Assembly (NCBI GenBank): GCA_029448655.1
Contig: JACCLO010000002.1
Coordinates: 868,001-932,000, forward strand
DNA from: Wolfiporia cocos
Lineage: Eukaryota > Basidiomycota > Agaricomycetes > Polyporales > Phaeolaceae
Direction of reading: 5' to 3'
DNA: 64,000 bases
Shown: positions 1-11,853 of the stretch, in pieces
Layout of the letters: each line of letters begins with the position of its first letter
How positions within the stretch are numbered: the first letter of the stretch is position 1
The notes under the pieces: generated by a model
What the model was told of the DNA's origin: nothing
Seen by the model: the letters and a program-made list of their open reading frames with translations, nothing else
Database searches by the model: none
Made by a program: the position numbers and the translations under genes

Positions 1-1033
1 TTCAGGGTGTTGGCCACTCCCGTCGTTATACAGCGTCAGAGAGAACTCGAGGAACACGGCAAGGAATGGGCAGAAAAGCCCGTAAGCTCTGAACTGCCAT
101 GCTAGAGGATCGTTACTCATATGAGGTTTCCTTTCCTAGCAAGATCTTCTTACATGGCTAGTAGAAGAAGCAAAGGCTGTTGGGGGCTCTACCGACCTCA
201 TCGTACAAGCTTTGCTGACCTCGAATTTCGTCGCGACTCATACATCGTCAATCGTGAGTAATCGTGTTCCGTGACAATTCAAATCTATCGTTTGGTGCTT
301 ATCTGAGATGTCAGAGCGTTACCCATGCGCTGTATCACCTCGCAGCGAATCCCGAGTTCGTCGAGCCTCTTCGGCAGGAGATCGAGAGCGCCATCAAGAG
401 CGATGGGTGGACCAAAGCCGCAGTGGGCAAGATGATGAAGCTCGACAGCTTCATGCGTGAGTCCCAACGTATGAACGGCACCAGTGGCAGTGAGTGCTCG
501 ATTACCGCCATCGCCCACCATCTGACTTACCCTTCGTAGTATCAGTGATTCGGAAAGCTCTGAAGGACGTGAAATTGTCCGACGGAACGATTGTCCCACG
601 GGGTACTCTCTGTGGTGCAGTCTCCTTTGCGATGCACCACGACGCGAACAACTACGCGGATCCGGAGGTCTTCAATCCGTTCCGCTTCTCGGATATGCGT
701 GCGGAGGAGAGCGAACGCGCCAAATACCAGTACGTGAACACATCTCCGGAATACATCGCATTTGGCCATGGGAAGCATGCATGGTACGTGTCCTTCTTGC
801 GAGCCATGCTGATGCTGATCTGCTGCTCTCGATCCCGCGCATTCAGCCCAGGGCGGTTCTTCGCTGCTAACGAGCTCAAGGCCGTGCTTGCTCTCCTTAT
901 TTCTAAATATGAAATGAAGACCGAGGACGGACGACGTCCTGAGGACCGCTGGCTTGGCACGGCCATCGTTCCGAATCCTGACGCGAATATTATGCTCAAG
1001 AGAAGGCAGACCGCCGGCGTAATTGCAGCCTGA
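1..1033 (+). CDS. Cytochrome P450 monooxygenase, 5' part outside window
   Basis: C-terminal 266 residues of a fungal microsomal P450, a heme enzyme that oxygenates small lipophilic substrates. The substrate is unknown. Exons 1-81, 140-253, 315-489, 540-783 and 847-1033 join in phase. An I-helix segment THTSS is followed by the ExxR motif in ESQR. The heme loop reads FGHGKHACPGR, and its cysteine codon is split by the 784-846 intron. The protein ends AGVIAA. The downstream P450 at 2971-5077 has matching intron positions and near-identical motifs, so the two are tandem duplicates. The PERF-like region contains NPFRFSDMRAE. The style resembles the CYP512/CYP5037-like families of polypores. That family assignment is from memory of the families, not a search. 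Confidence 0.9.
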
Positions 1034-2970
1034 GATAGAGATCGCAGTCATTTGATTAAAATCTGTGCTTCAGACGATGTAATTTTTCTGTAGAATGCTT
1101 TGTAGTGTATATTCCTAGACGTCATCTATCGTGAATGGGAGTGTGTGAGTGTGGCGTGAGAGCGGCGGCGGAGAACTTTGTGGCGGGCGTCTCGGCACAA
1201 CCACTGCTCTTCGCGCGTCGTCACGCAGGATACTATTGGCAAAGAGTGAACTCGCAATCAGAACGCGCACTGTTACGAACTGGTGCGTCTTTCTGCCTCC
1301 CCAAGAAATGGAAAGATCCAGCCAATCATGGCGTCTGGTACAGATCTTCAAGCTTCAGCGCTTCAGCGCCAGCCTTGATCGCCATTAACTTCATTCGATT
1401 CGATCTCATCCCTCGCGATCGCCTAGGTTTGCGTTAGCTTAGCGTTCAAGCCCAAGGCGTACTGGTATCGAACCGAGTCACAGTTACAATCCCAATTCTC
1501 AATAGCTGATGATTATCGCGATCCCGAAGCCATTTTCATCAAATCATGACTCCACCCATGGTGACGGTACAGTGTTATTTACTGGAGTGCATATGATGAA
1601 GTTGAAGTCATGCATCAGTATATTCCGAACGAGGCTTGCCCCTTTTGCATTGAAACATACGCGAAATGAAGTACATCACCGCCGCGGCCAAGGAATGTCA
1701 CAGGTTGCCGACGGTCACGGAGAGGTACGATATAATTGCAATATCGCTCGGAGTACGTCTGCGTGCAATGGGGAGCTTCTTGGTCGATAGGTATGCATTT
1801 CGAGCTCAGCCGACGATGTGTTGATGCTTTATCCTCGACTGTAATCCCTGCTCCCGTTCGTTCTGTGACTGCTGATGCATTCGAGAGGACAGCCAATTAT
1901 CAGATGGTTGCCGCACGCTGCTCTTTCTGCGATAGTAACATCTAGACTTCGTTCGGGTGCTTCTTTATACACGAATTTGTCAGCCCTCGGATTGCTCATA
2001 GATACGCAAAGGCAAAGCGTACTCTCAGGTGAACACCGGTACTGCCGTCCAGACTTCGTATTTCGAATTGAGGGTGCGTGTCTGGTCCACATGTTGCCCT
2101 GTAAAACATAACTCTCCTTCGATACGATTAGCACCCCTGCGCTTAATGTAGATTGACAACTGACAGGAAATACTCAGCAATTTCAATTTGAAGCTGCTCT
2201 ACTCTGCTGTAGGCGCCAAAGACATCCCAATCCGCGTACATCGACACGCAGAGTGTACATCACATTGTCTACTTCCCAACCCAATGCCAATGTCAGCAGA
2301 GGGATAGAATTTTCTCACCCAGATTATACCGCCTGAAGTATCAGACCTTCATCCTCTCACGACATCAAAAGTTCTATCGGCAGGTTTCCAGGGCCTCCGC
2401 CGAGTCGTGCCTCGGCGTATGATCATGCTTCTGTTATATTGGTTTTGAAGAGTGGCCTATCAGGTCCGCACGGCTGAAGTGCTGTTTGCAGTCAGTCTAG
2501 CCAATCGAAGCCTTATCACGGGCCCGAATCGGTGGCGTTCCGCAGGGATGATATGCATGTAAACGCAATCTCTCTGACAACGCTCTGTTGATATGACCGA
2601 GACAAAGCGCAGAATGCTTCATCTGCTGTACTACACATGTGGCGAGTAACTCTCATCGAACAGTGCGACTACATTGATTCTGGCCCAGAAGCAACGTGTG
2701 ACTAACTGTCGTCAGCCAAAGCACTTACCGCACATGTTTGTTTCCCAAACACTTACTTCTACAAACAACTCCGGGGTTGTCCACTCAGGGTTATCTCGCT
2801 GCGAGTCAGGCACTCCATATCTCTCCTTCCCCTAACGTGGAAGCGCGAACCTTTATTGACGGTACCCAACGAATCGGAAATGTCTCTTTATATAAAGGCA
2901 CAGAACTCTGCATTGTAGGACCCAGCTCTCATAGACGAACACCTCGAGCGAGCTTGAGTCAGCAGAATCG
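1034..2970 (+). other. Intergenic region between the tandem P450 genes
   Basis: About 1.9 kb in which I find no gene that can be supported. Frames are short and show no family resemblance. The right end holds the promoter of the second P450. No P450 fragment or repeat was recognised here. Confidence 0.5.
2889..2897 (+). promoter_or_regulatory. TATA box of the second P450
   Basis: The sequence TATATAAAG lies 74 bp before the ATG at 2971. That is a plausible distance for a core promoter with a short 5' leader. It is the clearest TATA match near any gene start in the left part of the window. Confidence 0.55.
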
Positions 2971-5077
2971 ATGGCAGAACCTCTTCTACTCGTTGTATCC
3001 GTTCTGGCTATAGTCTATTATTTCTCCAGGAGATCCAATCCTGTTAGTCTAGTCATCACCTCATGCCGTTGTTGCATATAACTCATCTGAAATGCTCAGC
3101 TGTACTCGATCCCGTCCGTAGTGCCTCTGTCCGGGCCGTTGCTCTCATATGTCGGCGCGATTCAACTTGCGCGCAACGCGCGGTATTACCTTAACGAAGG
3201 GTATCGAAAGGTTTGTCACAAAACACTGCGTCACAGATACATACGTTAAAAAGGAGTATCTCACAACCTCTCGCTAGTATAAGGGCTCTGCATTCCGGCT
3301 TCCTATGTTCGACCGATGGGTAGTTGTCGTGTGTGGCGCTAACATGTGCGAAGAGCTACGCAAATATCCTGAGGATCAGATGTCCTTCTACGAGGCTGCA
3401 CATGAGGTTAATCGATTGTACTTTACTACTCTCGTCGCTGACAGAGCTCAATATAGCTGGTACAAACGAAATACACAATAGCAGCAGATCTTACCCACAA
3501 CCCTATCCATTTACCAGCCATTCAAGGACCATTGACGCGCAACCTCGCCGTGCTCCTCCCCGACATCATCGATGAAATAACTCTTGCTGTGCCGCAGGCA
3601 ATTCAAACGCAGGGAGATGGTACTAGCCTCTTTTAGTTTTGTCTGAGTTCTCATGATTTATTCGTGCTTCAAATGCAGATTGGGTCAAGGTGCCCGGATA
3701 CGCCACAATTACACGAATTGTGGCACAGGTTGGTAATCGTGCATTTGTGGGTTCTCCAACATGTACGCGCCTTGATTTGCTGGAACAATGGTTGATGATT
3801 GCTCATGAGTGTTGCAGGTCGGGAGCAGGAATTTCTAGACATTATCATCAATTTCACTGCAGATGTGGCTAAGGCTCGGTTCGTAATTGGATTCGTGCCA
3901 CCTTTCCTGAAGCGGTAAGCTACATCATGTTAGTTATCGCTTGCGATTTGAACGGGATTATCATGCAGATTTGTCGGACCCATGTTGCCGTGGTCGCGCA
4001 ACACGATGAGACGTTTCAAAGCCCTCATCAGGAATGTGGTCGAGCGGCGACAAAGTGAGCTTCAGGTGCATGGCAAGGATTGGACAGATAAGCCCGTATG
4101 TGAAATCCTCGTGATGCTCTGAGCTCCTCATAATGCAACCCGTCAGCATGATTTCTTGACATGGTTAATCGAAGGAGCGCAGGAGAGTGGGGGATCCACA
4201 GATCTCGTTGCTGAAGCACTTCTAGTATCGAATTTCCTGGCGACCCATACATCTTCGAGCGTGAGGTTCTACGTTACTGCCCACAGGACCTTTGACGTAC
4301 TGAACTGATTGATCTTCCAAATTGGCTCCCGTAGAGTCTCACGCACGCTCTATACAGCCTGGCAGCAAATCCGCAGTATCTACAACCTCTACGCGAGGAA
4401 GTTGAGGCTGCATTGAGGAGCGACGGATGGACTAAGAGTGCAATGAGCAAAATGAGGAAAGTCGACAGTTTCTTGAGGGAGACACAGCGCCTGCATGGCA
4501 TTGGCAGTGGTGCGTTCACCACGTTAACACTCTCCTCACCCGTACCGACCTATACTGACTCATGCTTCAGTCTCACTGATTCGGAAAGCAATGCAAGACA
4601 TAACGTTATCAGACGGAACGCACATTCCAGCAGGGACTATATGTACCGCAGTCGCGTCTCCGATGCACCATGACAAGGATTACTACGCGGACCCGGACGA
4701 ATTCAACCCATTCCGCTTCTCGGACATGCGCGCAGAATCTGATAGCGATAGTGTGAAATATCAATACGTCAGCACATCGCCCGATTACATTTCTTTCGGG
4801 CATGGAAAGCTTGCATGGTGCGTTTCAACCTCTTGGAAATTGTTTTGAGGCTGATTGACATGTATCATTGTCCCTGGACGCCACATGCAGTCCTGGGCGG
4901 TTCTTTGCGTCCAATGAGCTAAAGGCTATCCTTGCATACCTCATCACCAACTACGATATGAAGACCGAGGATGGTCGACGACCAGAAGATCGTTGGCTTG
5001 GGACAGCAATCATTCCAAACACTAGTGCACATGTCATGTTCAGGAAGCGGCAAAACGGTAGTACAGCGTTGGCTTGA
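2971..5077 (+). CDS. Cytochrome P450 monooxygenase, complete
   Basis: Full-length P450 of about 501 residues. Exons: 2971-3042, 3100-3210, 3278-3406, 3457-3619, 3679-3762, 3818-3914, 3969-4095, 4147-4260, 4335-4509, 4571-4817, 4891-5077. The first 20 residues (MAEPLLLVVSVLAIVYYF) form an ER membrane anchor. Other landmarks are THTSSS in the I helix, ExxR in ETQR, NPFRFSDMRAE, and the heme loop FGHGKLACPGR, again with the cysteine split by an intron. The residue two before the cysteine is Leu, where copy one has His and most P450s have Arg or His. The start was chosen because the ATG gives the hydrophobic anchor and follows a TATA box. The substrate cannot be told from sequence. No biosynthetic cluster partners are visible apart from the neighbouring P450. 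Confidence 0.93.
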
Positions 5078-5486
5078 GTCGTCGAAATAAGAGATTGAGC
5101 AGGACTGAGAGCACCGGTTGGGTTTATTGTGTCGTTGACTGGAACCGTGCATTGCATCATATATGTCGCAGCACTTTGTATATGTAGCGGCCATCTAAAT
5201 TCATGGCTGTTCTCGATTGGATCTTTGGAGGCATGATGTAATATCAGCAGCGCCAATGCCAATAACTGTATGGGTTGTGGCAAGCGTCCGATGCACAGGT
5301 ACAAGCACAATTGCATTCCACGAAAACTGTGGCTAAGCTTACTTTATCACTATGTTTGAACAGGGAAGATATGGTATCCGAGATGCTGGTATCGTACCGC
5401 GCTATGTGTCCTGCACAGTGAAGAGGGGTGATAGAAAGGTGCAGACTATCGCAAAAAGAGCGATCGTCTCGAGTCACCGGTGATTG

Positions 5487-6227
5487 TCAGAAACCACCCA
5501 GACATCCCTCATACAGATCTGATGAAGCCGCCAAACTGCGATACGCCTCCTCACTCCTCACTAATCTGGGTCGAGTCTTCCGTTCAGTCATCGTTTGCAT
5601 AGATTGTGAACTCGATCGAGGACTTAGGCAACGGCTGTCGATAGATGATTCATTCGCGAGTGGGTATAGGTATAGTTCTGCGAAGGCTGTGAAGCGAGGC
5701 GGGAAGTGCTTTGGCTCCTGCGCAGATGCGAGGGAATCAGGTGGAGTCCTGACTGGGTCGTCAGACTCATCCGATGGCGAAAGATCAGGGACGAGCGATG
5801 GAGGAGGAGAGACATCGAATGCGAATGACCCTGTTGCAGCGTCAACGGGCTCCGGAGTGCAGGCCTCATACGCGCGTGGGTGGAAATAGCTGCCCTTCAC
5901 CTCCTCCACCTCTTCATCGTCAGACTCGTAATCGTGCTCGTCTCCAGAGGTATGCATGTGTCCCCTTGCGCCCTTCGGGTGGACGAGAGGTGAACGGAGT
6001 CGCCTATCTCTTTTGGGAACAAGACACTCATTGTTGGGGGAGACAACGATCGGAGCTCGATCGTATGCCTGAGAAGAGTGGGTGAACTTCATGGACGACA
6101 TGCATGGGGTCGGGGAGAAGTGGACGCGGGGGGAAAGGATGTGATCACACATGCTGAATGGTAAGTCGTCGCTCAGCGGGGGAGGAGGAGAGTCCCGCTT
6201 GAGAATGGGGCGAGGCTGAATGGTCAT
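5487..6227 (-). CDS. Conserved basidiomycete protein of unknown function
   Basis: Single-exon frame of 246 residues, with ATG at 6227. The N-terminus MTIQPRPILKRDSPPPP, a following LPF, and the motif YDRAPIVVSPN recall a conserved basidiomycete hypothetical protein family. The middle is acidic (DYESDDEEVEEV) and the rest is rich in Ser and Pro. There is no signal peptide or membrane segment, so it is likely a soluble, mostly disordered nuclear or cytosolic protein. It runs tail-to-tail with the second P450. Function unknown. Recognition of the family is from memory, but the open frame and compositional structure are seen directly. Confidence 0.75.
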   Translation of the reverse strand: MTIQPRPILKRDSPPPPLSDDLPFSMCDHILSPRVHFSPTPCMSSMKFTHSSQAYDRAPIVVSPNNECLVPKRDRRLRSPLVHPKGARGHMHTSGDEHDYESDDEEVEEVKGSYFHPRAYEACTPEPVDAATGSFAFDVSPPPSLVPDLSPSDESDDPVRTPPDSLASAQEPKHFPPRFTAFAELYLYPLANESSIDSRCLSPRSSSQSMQTMTERKTRPRLVRSEEAYRSLAASSDLYEGCLGGF

Positions 6228-7146
6228 CGTGGTCGCCGGGAAGTAGGCACGAAGCTATGGGCGCTGATAGCACGAGGTACTGCAGACGAACAGACGACGG
6301 GGAGCACGATGAGGAACAGGCCACACCTCGTTTGTGGACATCATCCAACAGTGTCTTCCTTTTAAATGAGAATCCGGATACTGTGCTGTATCTCACAAGC
6401 TCGGGAACGAGGGTGAGATGGTGGAGAAGGTTAGCGTACGCACGGATCCAATTTGGAAGCGTCTCCAAGGGTGGCACCGCCGTTGTTCCATCCGTCCCAT
6501 CCCCTCGGACTTCTCATCATCAGAGACTGCCATGAACGTGTTGCAAGATCAAGATGCCTTGCGTAATAATGGACGCTAACTGGAATAATGGTTTACGAGA
6601 GAAACCCATACGATCTACTTACTGTTCACCATACTTGTCATTGTCGGATCAGCTGGCGCTGACAGCTCTCCTGTGCAGATTTCATCGTCGTCCATGCTAC
6701 GGCCCGCTAAACACGCTTAGGAACGGTGGAGCTGTGAATAAGGACTGCAAGCGCGGTTGTATACTTGCTAGTGGAGCCTATCCTCAGAAGATCGCGCACA
6801 GGCTTACCAATTCAAATTACTTGATCTCCTGCGAGTATGGTACATTTCACGGCTCCACAATGGTTGCGTGGTCCCAAAGATGCAGTGCGAGAAGGTAGTG
6901 CTGTCGGAGCTTGCGAATGTTCTAGAGGGCTATAAGCGGCAAGGCTCATCGCTCTCTCAACTGCAAGCGATGATGACGAAAATCGGAAGAATTAGGACTA
7001 CCGAACATGGTGCGTAGTCTAATCGATGAAGAAAATGAGCTAGATATGAAGTGGAAGATGCATCCAGTGAATGTACGATGGGAAGAGAAACGGGAATAGA
7101 ATCACAGTGGAGCCTGGGGACTTATGAGAAGTCGCACGCATCGTCA
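6228..7146 (+). other. Intergenic region with a short coding-like stretch
   Basis: About 0.9 kb without a supported gene. A short plus-strand frame from the ATG at 6880 to about 7010 encodes an amphipathic peptide (starting MQCEKVVLSELANVLEGYK) and stops at a GTGCGT donor-like site. I find no exon that continues it, so it is not called a gene. Confidence 0.4.
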
Positions 7147-10100
7147 TCAGCTTTGCCATGGGTTCAGGTCAAGCGTGCTTGTGGACTTCTTCGATCCCTC
7201 GCCGCTGAACGTGCGAGCAGTTATCGCCCACGGATCACGCTCCATGGTCAGGGGAGAGGGTGAAAGGGTTATCGAGCCGTCAGCGCCTCCAAACGACAGC
7301 GTTGCATCATGTGGCTGCGAGAAGATGGATTCATGAGCAGATGGGGAGGAACTGTACGAACCGAACGTCGGTGGAGCCAGCGACGATCCTCCAAAGGAGA
7401 GCGTCTCTTGCGACCGGAGCGCATCCCGGTAGCCGCCAAACCCGCCGAAAGTTGGCGTAGCATCGGGCTCTTCGGTGGGCCACGGGGAACCTCCAGCGTT
7501 GAATGCGGCTAGCCGCGTTCTGGAGTACAGCGAGCTCTGATCATCTACGCTCTCGTGGGTGGTATTGGGCAGCAGATTCAAAGACTTTGTTCGAGAGATG
7601 AGGTCGCTTCGTGTATATGAGCTGGGGCCAGGAATGGGATCCTCCTCTTCCGCCGGCCGCAAATCCAGTGAGGATCGCATGTTTGGTGTAGCCTCGGGCG
7701 AATTAGGTGCAGGAAGCGGTACAGATCCAGTCCGTTGTATGGGCTCGTGGACGTGAGAGGCGGGTGTCTGGCTTAGTGCAGGAATTTGCGTCTCTGCTGG
7801 TACCAGCTCGGCTTTGCCTATAACATCTTTAATGGCATCAAAGTTAAAACCCGCATGCATAGGGATTTGAGAGTTAGCCACATCTCCATCAGGCGCGTCG
7901 GCAGAGGTATCGGGGTGAGATGCATCGGCGGATGCCGTCTGGGACGTCGGTGCTGCCGCATGCGGGGTTGGGGCAGGTGATGAGCTTGCAGCCCCTTCGC
8001 GCGGTGGCAGTTCGTCGTCTGCTATACTCGATAACGAAGTTCGCTCCTTCTTTTGAAACGAAAAAGAGGCCGCCGATGGGGGGCGAGAAACGCGCGACAC
8101 CGGATTTGAAGATTTCTTCCTTCGCGAGAACCATCCCCGCTTTTTCGAATTATCTTCGCCCTCGCGCACCACAATGCGATCTTCCTCAAAGTCGGGTTCC
8201 TAGGGACGGAAACGATATGAACATAGATACACCCAAAGGCCCCCGACTGTACTTACCACTGGTTCATCAAAGTAATCAGCGGATACAGGAAAGCCAAGCT
8301 GATCGAGAATCAATGGCATGAATGTGCGATAACTCATATGCCCTGCGATCTTGTCGGTGACATCGACGTTCTCCAGGCCGGGCACATTCTCCACTGCGCG
8401 CAAACCCGCAACAGTGTTGAGCCCCCCACTTGTCGCTCGGAAGAGGTAGTTCAGAACCCAGTCGTTGCGCGCGTATCCGTTCACAAATCGACCGGATATG
8501 ACGGACCGCACCTCTAGCCATGTGCGTAGTGGTGCGGTGACAGTCGCACCCAGGAGGAAGACGTCCTGTACAATCCCGAATGCCTTATGCTTCGCGAGCT
8601 CCACGAGAGCGTAGAAGATGACCCGAGCGCCGAGGGAGAAGCCGATGAGGGTAATTGGGCGCACTCCCAGGTGTCGCTGCAACAGAACATCCGCCAGCAC
8701 CAGTCCTGCTGCTTTGGCACGGTCCAGCGCGTTTGACCACGGATTGTCAATCAGGTAGCCCAACTTTGTCAGGACTGGGCATGACGTTAGTAGTATCCCT
8801 GAACCCCAAGAACACCCGACTAACTGATGGGCCATTGCAGAGCGCTCATGAGCGCAGTCATGACAGTGGCTTGGAGAGCAGTTTGCGCAAGCTGTGTCAA
8901 GACCTCGCTAGTTAAAATCCTCAAGGCACTTCCCGTCTCCTTGATCATCTCCGGCTCCCATAGCACACTGAAGACATCGCCAACTACCGGGTCCAGCACA
9001 CTGAACGGTAGCCGTACATCATCATGAGCGCCGGTCATGAATCTGCGGGGGATGATTTGTGTCAAGTGTGGATCTGACGAACGCTAGTGGATGAAGCATA
9101 CCCCGGAACAGTCAGAATACAATTCACGCGCTTGTTGTTGTGCAAAGGTAGGATATCGAATGTCCGAACATAGCGGGTCCTATTCGCCATCCCTCGTACA
9201 GCCAAGCCTGACCCAGTCAGCACACCTCCTGTGGTGATGACGGCTGCACCAGCAGTGCCTGCTAAGAAGCCGGTAGTCCCCGTGATTCCTATAGTAGTAA
9301 ACGCTGCACCGAGACCGGCACCGATGACAGGCGCGAGCAGCCCCGCAGACAAACCAATGACCAGCCCTCCACCTTCACCGCGTTGATGAGCTCAAAGGAT
9401 GGAGTAGCCGGCTAAAAGCGCACCTAGCGTGGCAAGGCCGAGCATCATGTATCGTCTCTTCCGGGTATTCTTCTGAACACCCTGAATGACCTCGCCCTGC
9501 TCGAGTTTCTCTACACTCTCTTCAATCTCGAGTGCTTCTGTGACTCGGCGCTCAAACTTGACGACGTCCAACCAACCCAGGCCAAGCTTCAGTGCGACAC
9601 TTTCCAAGAGGACCCGAGAACGTGCGTCATACACACTATCCGCGATCAGAACGAGGAACAAGTCACAGAGGACGGTCCACCGAATGTCGAGTGTGACCTT
9701 CTCATCTGCCGCAGATAAGTGAGTACTGACGCCTGGCACAGACTCTGAAGTGTTCTCTAGGACTCTGGCGGTTGTTTGATAGGGCTTTGGAGTACTCGAT
9801 TTTGATCTCACATAATCGTTTGATGCTGAAGGCGGTGTCGGAGTGGACGGCGCTGATTCAGAGACATCAGCAGAATCGCTCTCCAACGCATCCAGCTGCG
9901 CCAGTTCAGAGCGGCGTTGTTCGTCTGCCTGTCTGCGTGCTTCTGCGGGGTCGTATTCGGGATTGGCAACTGTGTGCGTAGTCATGAGGGCTGGGGCTAG
10001 GTCCTTAGCCTGAATGCCATGCATGGCGAGACTGTTGATCATCTTCTGTTCTGGCAGACTCGCTCAGTGTGGGATTGACCTGGAGAGCTAGGAAAGGACC

Positions 10101-10669
10101 GGCAAATTACCTTCAGTAGAGAGCTCCATATGATAGTGTAACCGACCCATGATTTTTAGAGCCCATAGCTCCATGTCGTCGATGGCTTTCTTGAGCTCCT
10201 TCCGATTAACTACCTTCAATCTGTCGGACATCTCTCGGCTGGTCAGAGCACATAGGCCCACATACGCTATCCGCTGGGCTTCGGTGAGCAGGTCTTTAGT
10301 GGCTTGCATCTGGCTGAGCGGGGTCATGGCTTTATCCTCGTCGAACAAGTATCTCGTGCGCAGGTGTACTTCATCTGACTCGTCCTCCTCGTTGATCCGC
10401 AAGCGCGTATACTCGTTCTCGTTCTGATCAACCTTGGCACGCCATTCATTACCCCGGTAGTCGACGTCGAGCAGGTTCCCCGTCGCGTTTCCGCCACCAC
10501 CAGCCTTCTTAGCAGGCGGGACGTAGTGGTACTTTTTCTGATCCTCCTCGTCCAGTCCGAGGGCGTCGTCTTCATTTCGGACTACAGGCATGTCCTGCCA
10601 GCCCTCATCGTCGTCGTCGAAGATGTCTGGCTCGATGGGTGGGATAGCAGGAGGCGCGGAAACTGGCAT
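7147..10669 (-). CDS. DUF726 / TMCO4-type membrane alpha/beta hydrolase
   Basis: Protein of about 1081 residues, homologous in layout to fungal DUF726 proteins (yeast Mil1/YFL034W, animal TMCO4). Exons on the minus strand: 10669-10111, 10050-9424, 9372-9102, 9042-8825, 8774-8257, 8199-7147. The N-terminus is acidic (DIFDDDDEGWQDMP). A Gly/Ala-rich hydrophobic stretch around residues 395-445 (GGGLVIGLSAGLLAPVIGAG) should form membrane helices. Then follows the hydrolase core with TVPGFMTGAHDD, WEPEM, and the nucleophile elbow GFSLGAR (GxSxG, Ser nucleophile). The C-terminal 350 residues are Ser/Pro-rich and disordered. The intron 8775-8824 has a perfect CTACTAAC branch site. The upstream in-frame TTG at 10693 was rejected as start in favour of the first ATG (MPVSAPPAI). 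The enzyme's substrate is not known; lipid handling is an inference from the family. Confidence 0.9.
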
Positions 10670-10919
10670 CTCAGCTAATGCAGTGAAGGACAACGACGAT
10701 ACGCCTCAGAACGGGTGATGCTGGTAGACTATAGTGCAGCCTCAGCTCAGTAGATTACGGCTTGAATCGCATGAGTCCGAGTCGAAGGCGCCGCCCCAGA
10801 CACATTCACACGCCCCACCTACCGGACCTCGGCTTCGCCACCCGCGTCTCGGAGCACAACGCACTGGACAGCGACGACGACTATATGCACACGACACACG
10901 GATATATACGATACATGAT

Positions 10920-11620
10920 CTAAGGCTCGGATTTTCCTCTCGCCTGCCCCTCCCTACGCTCATGAATCCTCTTGCGCGTCTCCTCCTGCTTGGCCAATGC
11001 CTTCATCTTGCGCTGACGCTTCTTCCGCCCGGCACCTCTCTTCGGACCCGCTACGATGACCTCTTCGGCTAGGCGGCGTTTCTTGCGCGCGACCTCCTCC
11101 GCTTTTTGTTTCTCCCGCTTCTTGTCCCGTTTCCTGAGGGTGGTCATCGAAGCTTTCAGCAGTGCGCCGTATGCTGAGTGGAATTGCTCAAGCTGGCCTG
11201 GCGCCACCTGCAGTATGCGAATCACGAAGTGGATTCAAGGCTGGGTCAGGAATCATGCATAACTCAGGCGCAGGTCACAACGTGTGGGACACACCCTCGT
11301 CGAGATGCTGATCTCCCTGCCGTCAGTCGCCCGCACTAGGCACGGATACTCCTTCGTCTCATCATCCTCTGCGGACATATTGGCATCCTCGCCATCGTGC
11401 GTAACTGGCAATATGTACGCGTTCCAGCTCAGTCGCATCAGGCTCAAGCTCAGGTAGGAGGTACGTTTACGCACGTCGTTTATGTGTGAGCCATATCGAT
11501 CCCGACTTTTGTGTGGATTCAAACAGTTTACCCAATTCTTGAAGGAACTGCAATTGCGGTCAGCAACTTGCTAAAGCCGGAGATGAACGGGCGTACGGTA
11601 TCGTTGTCTACCAGCTGCAT
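10920..11620 (-). CDS. SRP14: Signal recognition particle subunit SRP14
   Basis: Alu-domain SRP subunit that, with its RNA, slows translation while the ribosome docks at the ER. Exons 11620-11597, 11547-11475, 11404-11295 and 11207-10920 give 164 residues. The start MQLVDNDTFL, the motif GSIWLTHKR, the beta strand YPCLVRATDG, and FHSAYGALLKASMTTLRKRD are typical. The Lys/Arg-rich C-terminal tail fits RNA binding and is long, as in other fungi. An acidic loop (NMSAEDDETKE) sits where fungal SRP14 carries an insertion. The gene diverges from the siroheme enzyme gene across about 230 bp, so the two may share a promoter. Confidence 0.93.
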
Positions 11621-11853
11621 CTGAGCTGGGGGAGACTCAAGTCTGCATATGGAAGGTGGTCACGCCGAATACCGTATTGTAACTCTCGTGACCGAGGAAG
11701 AACATATTAAGCGCTCAGCTGCTTCTGACTACAGGCTCGCACCATGATTCGCAATCGAGTCGGTCATAAAATTCCTGCTCCTCGAGCGAGGCCCTACAAG
11801 GAGCCGATCCTCTACTGTCATTTCACCCTCTAGACACTAGGAGCCTTCATACC

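Noticed and set aside
1115..2134. Short frames in the gap between the P450 genes
   Set aside because: Composition and lengths are as expected by chance; no splice chain or domain.
10670..10693. TTG start for the DUF726 protein
   Set aside because: Non-ATG start; the first ATG at 10669 leaves the conserved acidic start intact.
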